Notes: a model not told the origin generated them from the letters alone. Counted from the first letter of the stretch, positions 41,401-50,354 are shown. The stretch: DNA of 64,000 nucleotides from an uncultured Prevotella sp. (GCA_900770395.1 CAAGKM010000001.1:1-64000), one strand, 5' to 3'. Numbers and translations are program-made.

Positions 41401-44400
41401 GTTGTCTTGAATATCTCGTAAGCCTTCTGGTTTACAGCATCACAGTACTCCTTCAGCTTCTTGGCAATGTCTGACTTATAGTCATCAGCATACTTATTCC
41501 AGTCAGTATTATCGAATACATCGTCCTCTGGGCTTGTGGTGTACTTGTCGTAGTCTGCTTGCTCTTTAGCCTTCAGTGTGCGCAGCTTCTCTGCATATTC
41601 GTAGATAGCATCGTGAGTGGCAATGTAGTTCTCAGTAGCCACGGCAAGAGCCTCATTCTTTATGCTGCAAAACTTATCGAGAGTCTCAACGGCATTGCCG
41701 AACTCCTGATAAGCAGCCTCATACTTTGTCACGAAAACCTGATGGCTTGTCTCATTGTCCGCAGTGATTTGTGCAGAGTAGCCTTCTTTCTGTTTTGCCA
41801 ATATATCACTGATGGCATCGCTGATAGCCTTATTTGTTGTGCTAAACTCGCTGTTCTTGTCATTCGACTTGCCTGCGGCAAAAGCCTTCTCGATATCGGT
41901 GCCAAGAGCGTTGATCTCTTCCAACTTTTTTGCAAGCTGTGCAAGATAATCCTTTGCCTTTGTCGACTGGTCGTTGGCTGAGATAGCATCGTAAGCTCCC
42001 TGCCATGTCTTGTTAAGAGTTTCGAGAGCCTTTATCTGGTCTGTATGTTTCAGCTCGTTTGGCTCGATGGCGGCAGTAAGAGCCTCGGCCTGTTTCTTCA
42101 CCGCATCGATGCTGGCTGCGTGGGTGTCCTTATCGGCTACAGACTTCTTGTCGGTGTATGATTTCTCTATTGCCTTATAGATATCACCGTTTGCCTTAAG
42201 CTTATTCTCAAGCTTTGTCTTCTCACCTTCGTAATATGTCTTGGCTGCACCGGTAGCCTTCGCGGTTATCTTGTCGCCCAATGCTTTGATAGCCTTCTCA
42301 ACAGCAGAATTGCCTCCGTCGCTATAGAGTTTTACTGTAGCCTGATATGCCTTGTAGTTGTCGGCAGCAGCGTTAGCCTTTGCTGTCAGGTCGGCAGCCT
42401 TCTTCTCCATTGTCTCGAGGGCAGTGTTAATCTCAGCGTAGCCGGCAACAACGGCAGAAGCGTTCTTCAAGTGGTCTTCATCTGTCGTTCCGAATTTCGT
42501 CTTCAGAGCGTCAATTTTATTACCTACACCAGCGGCGTTAAGCTCATTAACAAGGGCTGTCTTTTCTGTAGTAAGAGCTCCTGACTGATTACCTACTGTT
42601 GCCTCAGCTACATCAATAGCATTGATAACGCCCTCAAGGGCTGTCATGCGTGAGATTGCATTGTCTATACAGTTCTGTGCAGCTTCTACGGCAGTCTTAT
42701 TGTCGAATTCCTTCTTGTTGTTAGCGTAGTTGTCCTTGTTTGTCTTGATGTTCTCAGAGCCTGCGATTGTAGCCTCGATAGCAGTCAGTGCAGTCTTGTG
42801 GGCAGCATCAGCCTTGGCATTAGCCTCGTTGAGTTTCTTCTTTAAATCATTGATGGCATCCTGTGTTTCGGTGATGAACTCCTTATATGTTTTACCGCCA
42901 ACTTCGCCAGTTACGGTTACATCCTTGTCGGTGGCAGTCTTGGAGAGGTCATCGAGTGCAGTCTGTGTGTCAGAGATCTTCTTTGCAATCTCATTGTACT
43001 TCTTCAGAAGGTTTGTAGCATCTGCCTTGAGAGTTTGTGCATTGGTCTTCTGAGTATTGGCGGTGCCTTTCAATGTTGTCTGCTGCTCTTCAGCCTTAAA
43101 TGCTTTATATGCATTCTCAGCGTCAGTGTTTACCTTAGTGATGGCAGCCTGAATGTCGTTGATTGTCTTTGTGTACTTTGATGCAACAGTATATGCCTTG
43201 TCTTCCGACTGCTTCTCAGCCTCTGTCTTTGCAGCGTCGAGTGCGGTTTGTGCAGTTTTTGCAGCGTCGAGAACAGCTTTGTAGGCATCGTAGTTGTCGA
43301 GCACAGGCTGATACTTGTGACCCTTGTTGTCGCTTGCAGAGTCGTCAACATTGTTGATGGCTTCCTGGATTCCTGTCAGCTTTGCTGTGTAGTTGTTTCC
43401 TTCGGTAAGCAATGTGCTGACAGTGTGTGCCGCATATCTTGTGTTTATAGTAGATTTGAGAGCGTCGATGAGAGCCTGCACGGCGTTGATGTCAGCATCG
43501 CATGAGGTGATGCCGCGATCCTTCAGCGCTTTCTTCATGCCGTCAAGAATATCTTGCTTTTCCTTTACGGCTGCATCAGCTGTTTTCTTTGTATCCTCTT
43601 GAACTTTCTTGTTTGCCACATAGCCGCTGACGATGTTCTGAACCTGTGACAGTGCTGCGTTTATCTCTGCAGTCTTGTCTTCGCATGTGTTGTTTTCGGG
43701 ATCTGCCTTGTAGGCGGCATCTTTATTCTTGATATCCTGAACAATGCGGCTCTGCTCGTTAAGTTCTTCGATGGCTTTATTTTGCCAGTCCTCGTAACCC
43801 TCGGTTGGAAGTGCGCTGACTGCATCTTTCAACTGAGCATAGTATGTTTCCTCGAATGTCTTTATGGCAGCCTCGTTTGCCTCATAGCTGGCTGCGCTGT
43901 TTCCCGCCAGCTCATTTGCCTTCGCAATACCGTCGTTGTATCCCTTAACGGTGGCAAGCTTGGTTTTGATGCTGTTGAGGATATCTGTTTTTGCATTAAC
44001 GATGTCCTGAGTGTTGAGGTCGTAACCGTCAACCTGCTGGCGGAGAGCAGGAACGCCTACTTCAGCATAGAGCTTCTCGTATTTAACCTTAACGTTTGGA
44101 TAGCTGTTCAGATTGTTTGTACCAGTTTTGAGCACCTGCTCCAGTTCTTTGAGCTTTGCGTCGATCTCGTCGTAAGCGTCGTAAGGCTGTTCTGCGTTAT
44201 CGATGTCAATGCCCAGCTGATTGACTTTTGCCTGGCATGTTGTAATCTCGAGGTCGGTGCTTTTTTCTGTTAATTTGTTAACCTCAGCCATAAGGTTGGA
44301 GGCCTCGGTGAGGTATTTGCTCTTCACTTGCTCGTGATACTCAGAGCCATTGTTAAGATTGTTGATAGCTCTACTGAGAGTGTTGCTCATCTCCTGAATG

Positions 44401-44504
44401 GCAGCAGCCTTCTCTGCGTTTGTCATTTTCATTTCGGCCGCATGCATCTGTACTGGTGCTGCTATTGCCGATAAAGCGACAAGTGGTAATGTAATTTTGT
44501 TCAT
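38448..44504 (-). CDS. Giant secreted coiled-coil protein with dockerin-like and cohesin-like C-terminus
   Basis: 2018 residues. A signal peptide (MNKITLPLVALSAIAAPVQM) is followed by about 1,700 residues of charged helices rich in Ala, Lys, Asp and Glu, with repeated patterns such as TKYEAAYQEFGNAVETL and many DKAYKA or KAYETV runs, so long coiled coils or helical bundles. A dockerin-like pair is at 1755-1820 (GDADHDGSVTVNDYSVVRDL and GADANSDKQLSVGDLSAI). A cohesin-like domain is at about 1845-1965 (EAFTAGQFDITLPAGLKL). The tail ends GINIIVGEDGKTKKVIKK. It is probably a long surface fibre or scaffold. The two genes downstream share its modules. Confidence 0.8.
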   Translation of the reverse strand: MNKITLPLVALSAIAAPVQMHAAEMKMTNAEKAAAIQEMSNTLSRAINNLNNGSEYHEQVKSKYLTEASNLMAEVNKLTEKSTDLEITTCQAKVNQLGIDIDNAEQPYDAYDEIDAKLKELEQVLKTGTNNLNSYPNVKVKYEKLYAEVGVPALRQQVDGYDLNTQDIVNAKTDILNSIKTKLATVKGYNDGIAKANELAGNSAASYEANEAAIKTFEETYYAQLKDAVSALPTEGYEDWQNKAIEELNEQSRIVQDIKNKDAAYKADPENNTCEDKTAEINAALSQVQNIVSGYVANKKVQEDTKKTADAAVKEKQDILDGMKKALKDRGITSCDADINAVQALIDALKSTINTRYAAHTVSTLLTEGNNYTAKLTGIQEAINNVDDSASDNKGHKYQPVLDNYDAYKAVLDAAKTAQTALDAAKTEAEKQSEDKAYTVASKYTKTINDIQAAITKVNTDAENAYKAFKAEEQQTTLKGTANTQKTNAQTLKADATNLLKKYNEIAKKISDTQTALDDLSKTATDKDVTVTGEVGGKTYKEFITETQDAINDLKKKLNEANAKADAAHKTALTAIEATIAGSENIKTNKDNYANNKKEFDNKTAVEAAQNCIDNAISRMTALEGVINAIDVAEATVGNQSGALTTEKTALVNELNAAGVGNKIDALKTKFGTTDEDHLKNASAVVAGYAEINTALETMEKKAADLTAKANAAADNYKAYQATVKLYSDGGNSAVEKAIKALGDKITAKATGAAKTYYEGEKTKLENKLKANGDIYKAIEKSYTDKKSVADKDTHAASIDAVKKQAEALTAAIEPNELKHTDQIKALETLNKTWQGAYDAISANDQSTKAKDYLAQLAKKLEEINALGTDIEKAFAAGKSNDKNSEFSTTNKAISDAISDILAKQKEGYSAQITADNETSHQVFVTKYEAAYQEFGNAVETLDKFCSIKNEALAVATENYIATHDAIYEYAEKLRTLKAKEQADYDKYTTSPEDDVFDNTDWNKYADDYKSDIAKKLKEYCDAVNQKAYEIFKTTYDEVDAAVKTNEAKVADFNYGKTDAFKDVKDVLAEADKLTKKEGETVTLDQKYALSVDGWLESLKNYEDMLTNDLAKAYNTEKDGWLNAINALYNTEKTAIESLKGIDESKADILKNLKAFYDNSYGEAKKLDKDIDATKAEGQTAINNIVAKCKAYNTGATEDKDTKLKHSKIYEDAKKASDDAIANDKVYAEIISMIDAADKAAADAEAWVKEMYVNQNSEVITKLQAIETKLKNVREGAEEHKGASAGYKATAEGVVKASSGTVYTSITDLKKLAIEKSLGDNGCLKERIDAVKEEYNKLAASGSENLEAAKAYETVIANYYTELLTDVKNDNNEVVAECLTNKYTQSKLTDNNKIETAKKALVDFENKVAGTYMEINKKLNNSQVADAKKAVDEAISAVEEKIVKAQGWADYNDTTGEVGDAIVAELTAELDAIKADVEAKGDDVLFYKNNITSAIDALSEAVDNNCGNLEAEYNKQKTNDEVYAAIIGQTDALNAALTASYDKIKDLGYVTSQKDVEVTVKGDDGKDTTKKVNPFDKDYNYDIAADIEKIKAAAEQAHKDVTLEKGDDKTLAVGDKTVKTAAEAVEKTIAEKETEAKAGEAEARLAEFDKALKTDGEIDKAIKENNYSPAKLQELTKALTTLKDQVKAAQDYNEDAKDGEISKDIDGNKIKDNGGNETTEKVDYNTTAWEALQTRITELNNAVDKLKSDIDSYAYTIGDADHDGSVTVNDYSVVRDLILSATKYEDVEDEAMRFGADANSDKQLSVGDLSAISNIIFYGDPQGENTDAAPSKARTRVAVAEDDEITVTKESEETNVFGKTVRLAVNLSHSEAFTAGQFDITLPAGLKLAGENLSDRANGHEVYFNAIGDNTYRTVVATIDNKEFNGRSGAIVYLDVEVSSSFNGNADINVSNAIFSKASGACYSIGGDGNGATGIDGIEAATMKERVYSIGGQIRKAVSKGINIIVGEDGKTKKVIKK

Positions 44505-45024
44505 AAATGTATTTTTTTAATTAATAAAAATGTTGTTTCCTCATGCATCTCACCGATACTGCCTGTTCTATATAAAAAATAGGTGTGGCTGTAAACAATG
44601 TGTCCGCAGACTTTTATGGGGCAAAATTAGTATAATTTTAATAAACAATGTTTGTTGTAAGTCTGCTTTTACGTGAAACTACTGTTTTTATTCGTGAAAA
44701 CAACGTGCAAATTAAAAACTGTAAAAAATGGAGATAGTGATGTATCTTAAATGTATTTGCTGGTTGTAATGAGGAATATTGGGGTATAAAAAAATAAAAT
44801 GCCCTCAGCTTCGCAGCAAAAGGCATTTCTCAATAGGTATTAGTCTTTTAAGGTAAAAAGATTGTATTCAGGATAACGGGTGCAAAGGTAGAAGTTTTTT
44901 TTTATTTGTGCAAACGATTTTATATGTTTAATAACATATTTTTTTATTTGGCTCATTTTTATGAAAATATATGCAAAGAATATCAAAAAACAATGGGCAT
45001 ATGCAGATGTACTAAGTTCTGTAT
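44505..45024. other. Upstream region of the giant gene, no gene seen
   Basis: Contains a -7 element (TAATTTTG on the minus strand, 44623-44630) about 120 bp before the giant gene. The rest is AT-rich. The 62-residue frame at 44638-44826 has no supporting feature. Confidence 0.5.
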
Positions 45025-45070
45025 AAACGAAAATCCCGTTGCTCTGCCAAAAGGTTCTGCAACGGGATTT
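45025..45070 (-). terminator. Terminator after the DUF4293 gene
   Basis: AAATCCCGTTGC (45031-45042) pairs perfectly with GCAACGGGATTT (45059-45070). On the minus strand TTTTCGTTT follows. Confidence 0.75.
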
Positions 45071-45094
45071 ATGTGCTGATTTTTGTGGGAAATG

Positions 45095-45559
45095 TCATCT
45101 TATTCTGTCGGCTGCACGTACAAGACGCTCGTCTGCACGTATTGCGCGTGATGCCATGAGGTTCAGAATCAGAGCCGCGGCAGGCAACGCTCCATAAACG
45201 CTTGGCGAAAACAACACCTCGCCTGCATCTGCATCTCCGCAAAGCATGGCTATTGCGGCGTATACCACATACCATCCTACAATAAGGAGCGATGAGAATG
45301 AGGACAGCCGTATCTGCTGTTTGCGGTTCTTATATATAAATATGGTGTAGAGAGACACCGCAGCAGCTAAAAGCAGAATGACGAACAGTGGCGCTGAGGT
45401 CAGCATGCGGCTGCCGTCAGCGGCGGAGGCTATCCACAGATTATACATTGTTGCCGACAGCAGACCGTCGGAGACATAGCGCCCCACGGGCAGCGACAGG
45501 CAGGCGATGCTGCATATTGCTGAGAGCAGCAGATATACTGACTGTATGCGCTGTATCAT
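45095..45559 (-). CDS. DUF4293 membrane protein
   Basis: 154 residues with four membrane spans: SVYLLLSAICSIACLSLPVG, SAPLFVILLLAAAVSLYTIF, FSSLLIVGWYVVYAAIAMLC and VYGALPAAALILNLMASRAI. The start MIQRIQSVYLLL and the end IRADERLVRAADRIR are typical of DUF4293, a Bacteroidota family beside rpoZ with unknown function. It overlaps the rpoZ stop by one base (TAATG). Confidence 0.9.
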   Translation of the reverse strand: MIQRIQSVYLLLSAICSIACLSLPVGRYVSDGLLSATMYNLWIASAADGSRMLTSAPLFVILLLAAAVSLYTIFIYKNRKQQIRLSSFSSLLIVGWYVVYAAIAMLCGDADAGEVLFSPSVYGALPAAALILNLMASRAIRADERLVRAADRIR

Positions 45560-45909
45560 TAGTCCTCGTTCTCTGTGTCGTGTGCGGCCACTTGGTTGCG
45601 CTGGTCACGCCAGTACACCTTGTTCTCTACAAATTCCTGTGTGGCAAGGAGTGTTGGCTTCGGGAGCTTCTCATAGTAGCGTGAGATTTCTATTTGCTCG
45701 CGGTTCTCGAACACTTCGTCCAGTGAGTCGTTGTAGGATGCGAACTCGGCAAGTTTCTTGCTCAGGTCATCCTTGATCTGGACTGAAATCTGGTTTGCGC
45801 GTTTTGCAATGATTGCCACGCTCTCATAGATGTTGCCGGTGTCCTGGCAAAGGTCCATGATGTTGCGTGTCACTGTGTTGGCTGGTGCTTTACTCTTCTT
45901 GTAATCCAT
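45559..45909 (-). CDS. rpoZ: RNA polymerase omega subunit, Bacteroidota type
   Basis: 116 residues. The core NIYESVAIIAKRANQISVQI resembles the omega/Rpb6 helix region, and the start MDYKKSKAPANTVTRNIMDL together with the neighbouring DUF4293 gene is the normal Bacteroidota arrangement. It helps assembly of RNA polymerase. The gene follows bamD by 45 bp. Confidence 0.88.
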   Translation of the reverse strand: MDYKKSKAPANTVTRNIMDLCQDTGNIYESVAIIAKRANQISVQIKDDLSKKLAEFASYNDSLDEVFENREQIEISRYYEKLPKPTLLATQEFVENKVYWRDQRNQVAAHDTENED

Positions 45910-45954
45910 TTTTATATAAAAATTATTTTTTCTAAAGATAAAATATATATGTTT

Positions 45955-46824
45955 TTACATTTCCTCTTTATAGTTCTTTGTGTAGCGCTTGCACTTGGCG
46001 ATGAATCTCTCTGCCGTCTCGCGGTCTTTGCTGTCGGGATATTCGTTGATGAAGCCGTAGCACTCATCCTCAGCATCGTGATAGCGCTCCATCTTGAGGT
46101 GCTCCACCGACTGCTCCGCAAGCTCAAACTTGCTCTTCATGATGAGCAGCGAGAAGTCCTCGCGGTGGTTGTTGTAGGGATAGCTCTTCATGGCGTTCTG
46201 CGATGTGATGATGCATGCCTCGTAGTTTGAGCCACCGCCGATACAGTTGAGGAAGTATCCTCCTAACTTGTAGTACAGGCGTGCGGAGAGCAATTCTTTC
46301 ATCACTAATTTTTCCTGAAGCTCTATCAGCTTTTGCTGCGCCTCATCTCTAAGGTCTGACTCGGGGTAGAGGTCGATGAACTGCTGCATGGCGTTCACCG
46401 CAGATACCGTGAGTGACTGGTCGAGACGTGGCTCCGGGGTGCCCTTATAGAGCGACAGAGCCTGATAGAAGTATGCGCGCTCTGCATAAATGCCTTTGGG
46501 GTAGGATGAGCAATATTTCTTGAATGTCTCTGCTGAGCTGTCGTAGTCGCGGTTGGCAAACTGCGACATTGCCAGCATATACAGGCATTCCTCACCGTTG
46601 TCAGAGCCTTTCATATAGGTTACAAGGTCGAGCAGCAGAGATTCAGCCTGACTGTATTTGCCTTTGGCGAACAGCTCCTTGGCATACTCATACTTGTAAT
46701 TGTTGTCAGTGGATTTGTAAACACGGTTAAACTCTGCCGCGCAACTGCCGAAAATGATAATTGCCAAAAAGGCAAAGATGCCCTTGCTTATCCTCACTCG
46801 TATATCTTGAAATAATTTACTCAT
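45955..46824 (-). CDS. bamD: BamD outer membrane assembly lipoprotein
   Basis: 289 residues. A lipoprotein signal with lipobox IFGSC (Cys28) precedes five TPR-like repeats: YEYAKELFAKGKYSQAESLL, YMLAMSQFANRDYDSSAETF, YPKGIYAERAYFYQALSLYK and AMQQFIDLYPESDLRDEAQQ. It is part of the BAM machine that inserts beta-barrel proteins in the outer membrane. A -7 element (TAATTTTG on the minus strand, near 46850) lies upstream. It starts the bamD-rpoZ-DUF4293 operon. Confidence 0.9.
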   Translation of the reverse strand: MSKLFQDIRVRISKGIFAFLAIIIFGSCAAEFNRVYKSTDNNYKYEYAKELFAKGKYSQAESLLLDLVTYMKGSDNGEECLYMLAMSQFANRDYDSSAETFKKYCSSYPKGIYAERAYFYQALSLYKGTPEPRLDQSLTVSAVNAMQQFIDLYPESDLRDEAQQKLIELQEKLVMKELLSARLYYKLGGYFLNCIGGGSNYEACIITSQNAMKSYPYNNHREDFSLLIMKSKFELAEQSVEHLKMERYHDAEDECYGFINEYPDSKDRETAERFIAKCKRYTKNYKEEM

Positions 46825-46940
46825 TCAATAAAATATTATTTTGACGTGCAAAATTACATATTTTATTTCAGATAACCAACCTTTTCAAGTTTTTTTTGAA
46901 TTTTTATTGATGAAAATAACGTTTATTACGACTAAATTTG

Positions 46941-46948
46941 TAATTTTG
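46941..46948 (+). promoter_or_regulatory. -7 element of the uvrB promoter
   Basis: TAATTTTG ends 10 bp before the start codon, so the mRNA leader is at most a few bases long. Confidence 0.6.
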
Positions 46949-46958
46949 CATTTTAATT

Positions 46959-49013
46959 ATGCGAAAATTTGAACTGACATCGGAATATAAGCCTACGGGC
47001 GACCAGCCCGAGGCAATAGCGCAACTTGTTGACGGACTGTGCCGGGGCGACAAGGCGCAGGTGCTTTTGGGAGTGACAGGAAGCGGAAAGACTTTTACCG
47101 TGGCAAACGTCATTGCCGAGGTTAACCGCCCTACGCTTATCCTCAGCCACAACAAGACTCTTGCGTCGCAGCTCTATGAGGAGATGAGGGGATTCTTCCC
47201 TAACAATGCCGTGGAATACTATGTGAGTTATTATGATTACTACCAGCCCGAGGCATATATGCCCACCACCGATACTTATATTGAGAAGGATCTTGCAATT
47301 AACGAGGAGATTGACCGCTTGCGCCTGCGGGCTGTGTCGAGTCTGCTGTCGGGGCGCAGGGACGTGGTGATTGTGTCATCGGTGTCGTGTATCTATGGTA
47401 TGGGCAGTCCTATGGCATTGTCGGAAAACGTGATTGTGCTGAAGAAAGGACAAGTGATAGAGCGCAATGAGCTGTTGCGCCGTCTGGTGCAGGCGCTCTA
47501 TACACGTAACGATATGGAGCTTCAGCGCGGAACATTCCGTGTGAAAGGGGATACCGTGGACATTGCGGTGGCATACAATGAGATAGTGTTGCGCATCGTG
47601 TTCTGGGACGATGAGATTGAGTCGATAGAGGAATGCGACCCGATGAGCATGCAGCGCATCGCCAGTTTTGATGAGTACCAGCTCTATCCTGCCAACCTTT
47701 TTATGACAACGCAGGAGCAGACAAATATCGCCATCAAGGCTATACAGGATGACTTGATGAAGCAGATAATATTCTTCAATGAGATGGGGGATAATATTAA
47801 GGCTCAGCGTATTAAGGAACGTGTGGAGTATGATATGGAGATGATAAAGGAACTGGGGCACTGCTCGGGAATAGAGAACTACTCACGCTACTTCGACGGG
47901 CGTGGCGCAGGCGAGCGGCCCTACTGTCTGCTCGATTTCTTTCCTGAGGATTTTCTGTTGGTGATTGACGAGAGTCACGTCAGTGTGCCGCAGATTAACG
48001 CAATGTATGGCGGTGACCGTGCGCGCAAGACCAATCTCGTGGAATATGGTTTTCGTTTGCCGGCGGCTTTCGATAACCGTCCTCTTAGGTTTGAGGAGTT
48101 TGAGGAGATGACCGATCAGGTGATATATGTCAGTGCCACTCCTGCCGACTATGAGCTGCAGCAGAGTGAGGGCGTCGTTGTTGAGCAGGTGATACGTCCT
48201 ACAGGATTGCTTGACCCGGAGATTGAGGTGCGTCCGAGTGAGAACCAGATTGACGACCTTCTCTATGAGATTCAGCAGCGCATCGACAAGGATGAGCGTG
48301 TGCTTATTACTACTCTCACCAAACGGATGGCGGAGGAACTGAGCGAGTATCTGCTCAATCATGACATTCCAACAGCCTATATCCATAGTGACGTGGCGAC
48401 GCTCGACCGTGTGAAGATTCTTGAGGACTTGCGCCGTGGAGAGTATAAGGTGCTGGTGGGTGTGAACCTGCTTCGTGAGGGACTTGATTTGCCTGAGGTG
48501 TCGCTTGTGGCTATCCTTGATGCCGACAAGGAGGGTTTCCTGCGCAGTCACCGCAGTCTGACACAGACAGCAGGACGTGCCGCACGAAACGTGAACGGCA
48601 AGGTGATCATGTATGCTGACAGCATTACACAGAGCATGCAGCAGACCATTGACGAGACGCTTCGCAGGCGCATGAAGCAGATGAGATACAATGAGGAGCA
48701 CGGCATAACTCCTACGCAGATAAAGAAAAATCTGCAGGGAAGCATTTTGCGGGCAGAGATTGGAAAGGCGTCTGACGCAAAGGATGCTGCATCCAAACAG
48801 CCAAAAACATACTCCGGACCGGCTGAGAATGGAGCGGTGTTTGCCGCTGACCCGATACTGCGTGGCATGACTGACGAGCAGTTGAGGAAATCCATTGCCG
48901 AGACCACAAGGCTCATGAAAAAGGCAGCCAAGGAAATGGATTTCCTTCAGGCTGCCCAATATCGCGACGAGATTATCCGTCTGCAAAACTATATGGAAAA
49001 GCAGGAGAGTTGA
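46959..49013 (+). CDS. uvrB: UvrB excinuclease ABC subunit B
   Basis: 684 residues. Walker A GVTGSGKTFT near 39-48, the beta-hairpin region YYVSYYDYYQPEAYMP, DEXH-type DESHVSVPQ and the SATPADYE motif, GVNLLREGLDLPEVSLVAI and QTAGRAARNV belong to the helicase core. A C-terminal UVR domain (TRLMKKAAKEMDFLQAAQYR) binds UvrC. It receives the lesion from UvrA. The uvrA pair lies 32 kb away. A terminator overlaps the stop codon. Confidence 0.97.
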   Translation: MRKFELTSEYKPTGDQPEAIAQLVDGLCRGDKAQVLLGVTGSGKTFTVANVIAEVNRPTLILSHNKTLASQLYEEMRGFFPNNAVEYYVSYYDYYQPEAYMPTTDTYIEKDLAINEEIDRLRLRAVSSLLSGRRDVVIVSSVSCIYGMGSPMALSENVIVLKKGQVIERNELLRRLVQALYTRNDMELQRGTFRVKGDTVDIAVAYNEIVLRIVFWDDEIESIEECDPMSMQRIASFDEYQLYPANLFMTTQEQTNIAIKAIQDDLMKQIIFFNEMGDNIKAQRIKERVEYDMEMIKELGHCSGIENYSRYFDGRGAGERPYCLLDFFPEDFLLVIDESHVSVPQINAMYGGDRARKTNLVEYGFRLPAAFDNRPLRFEEFEEMTDQVIYVSATPADYELQQSEGVVVEQVIRPTGLLDPEIEVRPSENQIDDLLYEIQQRIDKDERVLITTLTKRMAEELSEYLLNHDIPTAYIHSDVATLDRVKILEDLRRGEYKVLVGVNLLREGLDLPEVSLVAILDADKEGFLRSHRSLTQTAGRAARNVNGKVIMYADSITQSMQQTIDETLRRRMKQMRYNEEHGITPTQIKKNLQGSILRAEIGKASDAKDAASKQPKTYSGPAENGAVFAADPILRGMTDEQLRKSIAETTRLMKKAAKEMDFLQAAQYRDEIIRLQNYMEKQES

Positions 49014-49030
49014 TCTCCTGCTTTTTCTTA
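48998..49030 (+). terminator. Terminator overlapping the uvrB stop codon
   Basis: AAAGCAGGAGA pairs with TCTCCTGCTTT (11 bp). The 5-nt loop GTTGA holds the stop codon TGA, and TTCTT follows the stem. Confidence 0.8.
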
Positions 49031-49052
49031 ATATGTTATCTCCTTATATATG

Positions 49053-50009
49053 TTATTTTCTTATCAGCGGCAGGGTGTGGAACAGAATCTCACGGCCCAC
49101 CTTGTTGCCTATCATTTTTCTGAACAGCTGGTAGCGTTTGGTGTATTTGCGGTCGGGGAGGGGGAAAAGCCCCTCTTTGTTCAGTTGCTCAAGCCGCTCG
49201 TTCAGCGTGTCGTGGCTGTGGGTGAGCCTTATTATTGTTGTGATATATTCCATTGTCAGTTCTGCCACACGGCGGCTCATCGCCTGACGGTCGCCTGTGG
49301 GCATCACATTTGCCATATCGTTCAGACTTACAATTGAGTCGTGCATCTCGTCAAGCCGGTCTTTCCTTTTGGTTTTGTCGTCCCACCACGGCACATTGCC
49401 CGAATGACAGTAGGCTTTAGCCTTTAGGCTGTACACGTGGTCGCACCGTATCATCAGCTGTGGCGTGAACATTTCGTCACCGTTGATGGTGTTGCTGTCG
49501 AAGCGCAGGTTCATAAGCAGGCTGTTCTTGAAAATGTAGCCTCCGACACAGCTTGTGATTTTGTTTTTCAGCATATACTCGGTGCCGCTCACTGGTCCGT
49601 CGGCAGGAATAATGTCGCTCTCGTTGTCTGGGTTGTCGGTGGTGTGGAAAAGCACCATGTCGGGCTCCTTAAACCGTGCAATGTCAAGGCATTGCTCGTA
49701 TGACGATGGTATCAGGCTGTCGCCGCCGTTCACAAACTGTATGTACTTGCCTGTTGCCATGCGCAGTCCCATGTTGCGTGCGTCGCCAGTTCCGCTTCTA
49801 CTTTTTCTTATGAAGATTATGTCGTCGGAATAATCCAGCAGCTTGTTCACAGGGCACTGCTCTTTGTCGTCGCTGCCGTCGTCTACAACGATAATCTCAC
49901 GCTCCTCGCTCTGCAGCGACAGGGCAATAATGCTGTCAATACTGTCTTTCAGCCGTTGAACAGACACGTTGTGAAACGGAATGATGAACGATATGAGCGG
50001 ATTTTCCAT
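49053..50009 (-). CDS. Family 2 glycosyltransferase
   Basis: 318 residues from MENPLISFIIPFHNVSVQRL. The GT2 pattern is clear: LISFIIPFHN, REIIVVDDGSDD near 39-50 and GTGDARNMGLRMATGKYIQF, with NGGDSLIPS in the place of the usual DDD or DxD. It probably adds a sugar to a surface polysaccharide or lipid. The product is unknown. The gene follows tRNA-Glu on the same strand by 73 bp and could share its transcript. The longer frame to 50066 lacks support. Confidence 0.8.
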   Translation of the reverse strand: MENPLISFIIPFHNVSVQRLKDSIDSIIALSLQSEEREIIVVDDGSDDKEQCPVNKLLDYSDDIIFIRKSRSGTGDARNMGLRMATGKYIQFVNGGDSLIPSSYEQCLDIARFKEPDMVLFHTTDNPDNESDIIPADGPVSGTEYMLKNKITSCVGGYIFKNSLLMNLRFDSNTINGDEMFTPQLMIRCDHVYSLKAKAYCHSGNVPWWDDKTKRKDRLDEMHDSIVSLNDMANVMPTGDRQAMSRRVAELTMEYITTIIRLTHSHDTLNERLEQLNKEGLFPLPDRKYTKRYQLFRKMIGNKVGREILFHTLPLIRK

Positions 50010-50082
50010 AGTGTTGTTATTTATTGATGTTTTATTATCAGCTACAAAAAAAGAGATGCTTATCACATCCCTTCATTGTTGG

Positions 50083-50154
50083 TAGTGGATAGGGGAATCG
50101 AACCCCTATGCCAAGATTGAGAATCTTGTATCCTAACCATTAGATGAATCCACC
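50083..50154 (-). tRNA. tRNA-Glu (anticodon CUC)
   Basis: On the minus strand the acceptor GGTGGAT pairs with ATCCACT (first pair G-T). The anticodon arm is CAAGA-TTCTCAA-TCTTG, so the anticodon is CTC. The T arm is AGGGG-TTCGATT-CCCCT. The encoded CCA runs to 50080. Confidence 0.9.
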
Positions 50155-50185
50155 ATCCGAAATATTGTCTCATAGTGAAACGTGG

Positions 50186-50273
50186 CGGAAGCTGGGGGAT
50201 TCGAACCCCCGGTACGGTAAACCCGTACGTCAGTTTAGCAAACTGGTGGTTTCAGCCACTCACCCAAACTTCC
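50186..50273 (-). tRNA. tRNA-Ser (anticodon GCU)
   Basis: On the minus strand the acceptor GGAAGTT pairs with AGCTTCC. The anticodon arm is CCAGT-TTGCTAA-ACTGA, anticodon GCT. A long variable arm (TACGGGTTTACCGTA) is present, as in type II tRNAs. CCA is encoded to 50183. Confidence 0.92.
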
Positions 50274-50322
50274 AATCCCCGATTTTTTGCTTCAACCGGT
50301 GCATCTTCTCTCAAATGCGGTG

Positions 50323-50354
50323 CAAAGGTACTGCTTTTTTTTGAAACCTCCAAA
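50323..50354 (-). promoter_or_regulatory. Promoter of the tRNA-Ser, tRNA-Glu unit
   Basis: On the minus strand TTTG (50351-50354), a 20-bp spacer and TACCTTTG (50323-50330) match the consensus. Confidence 0.8.
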
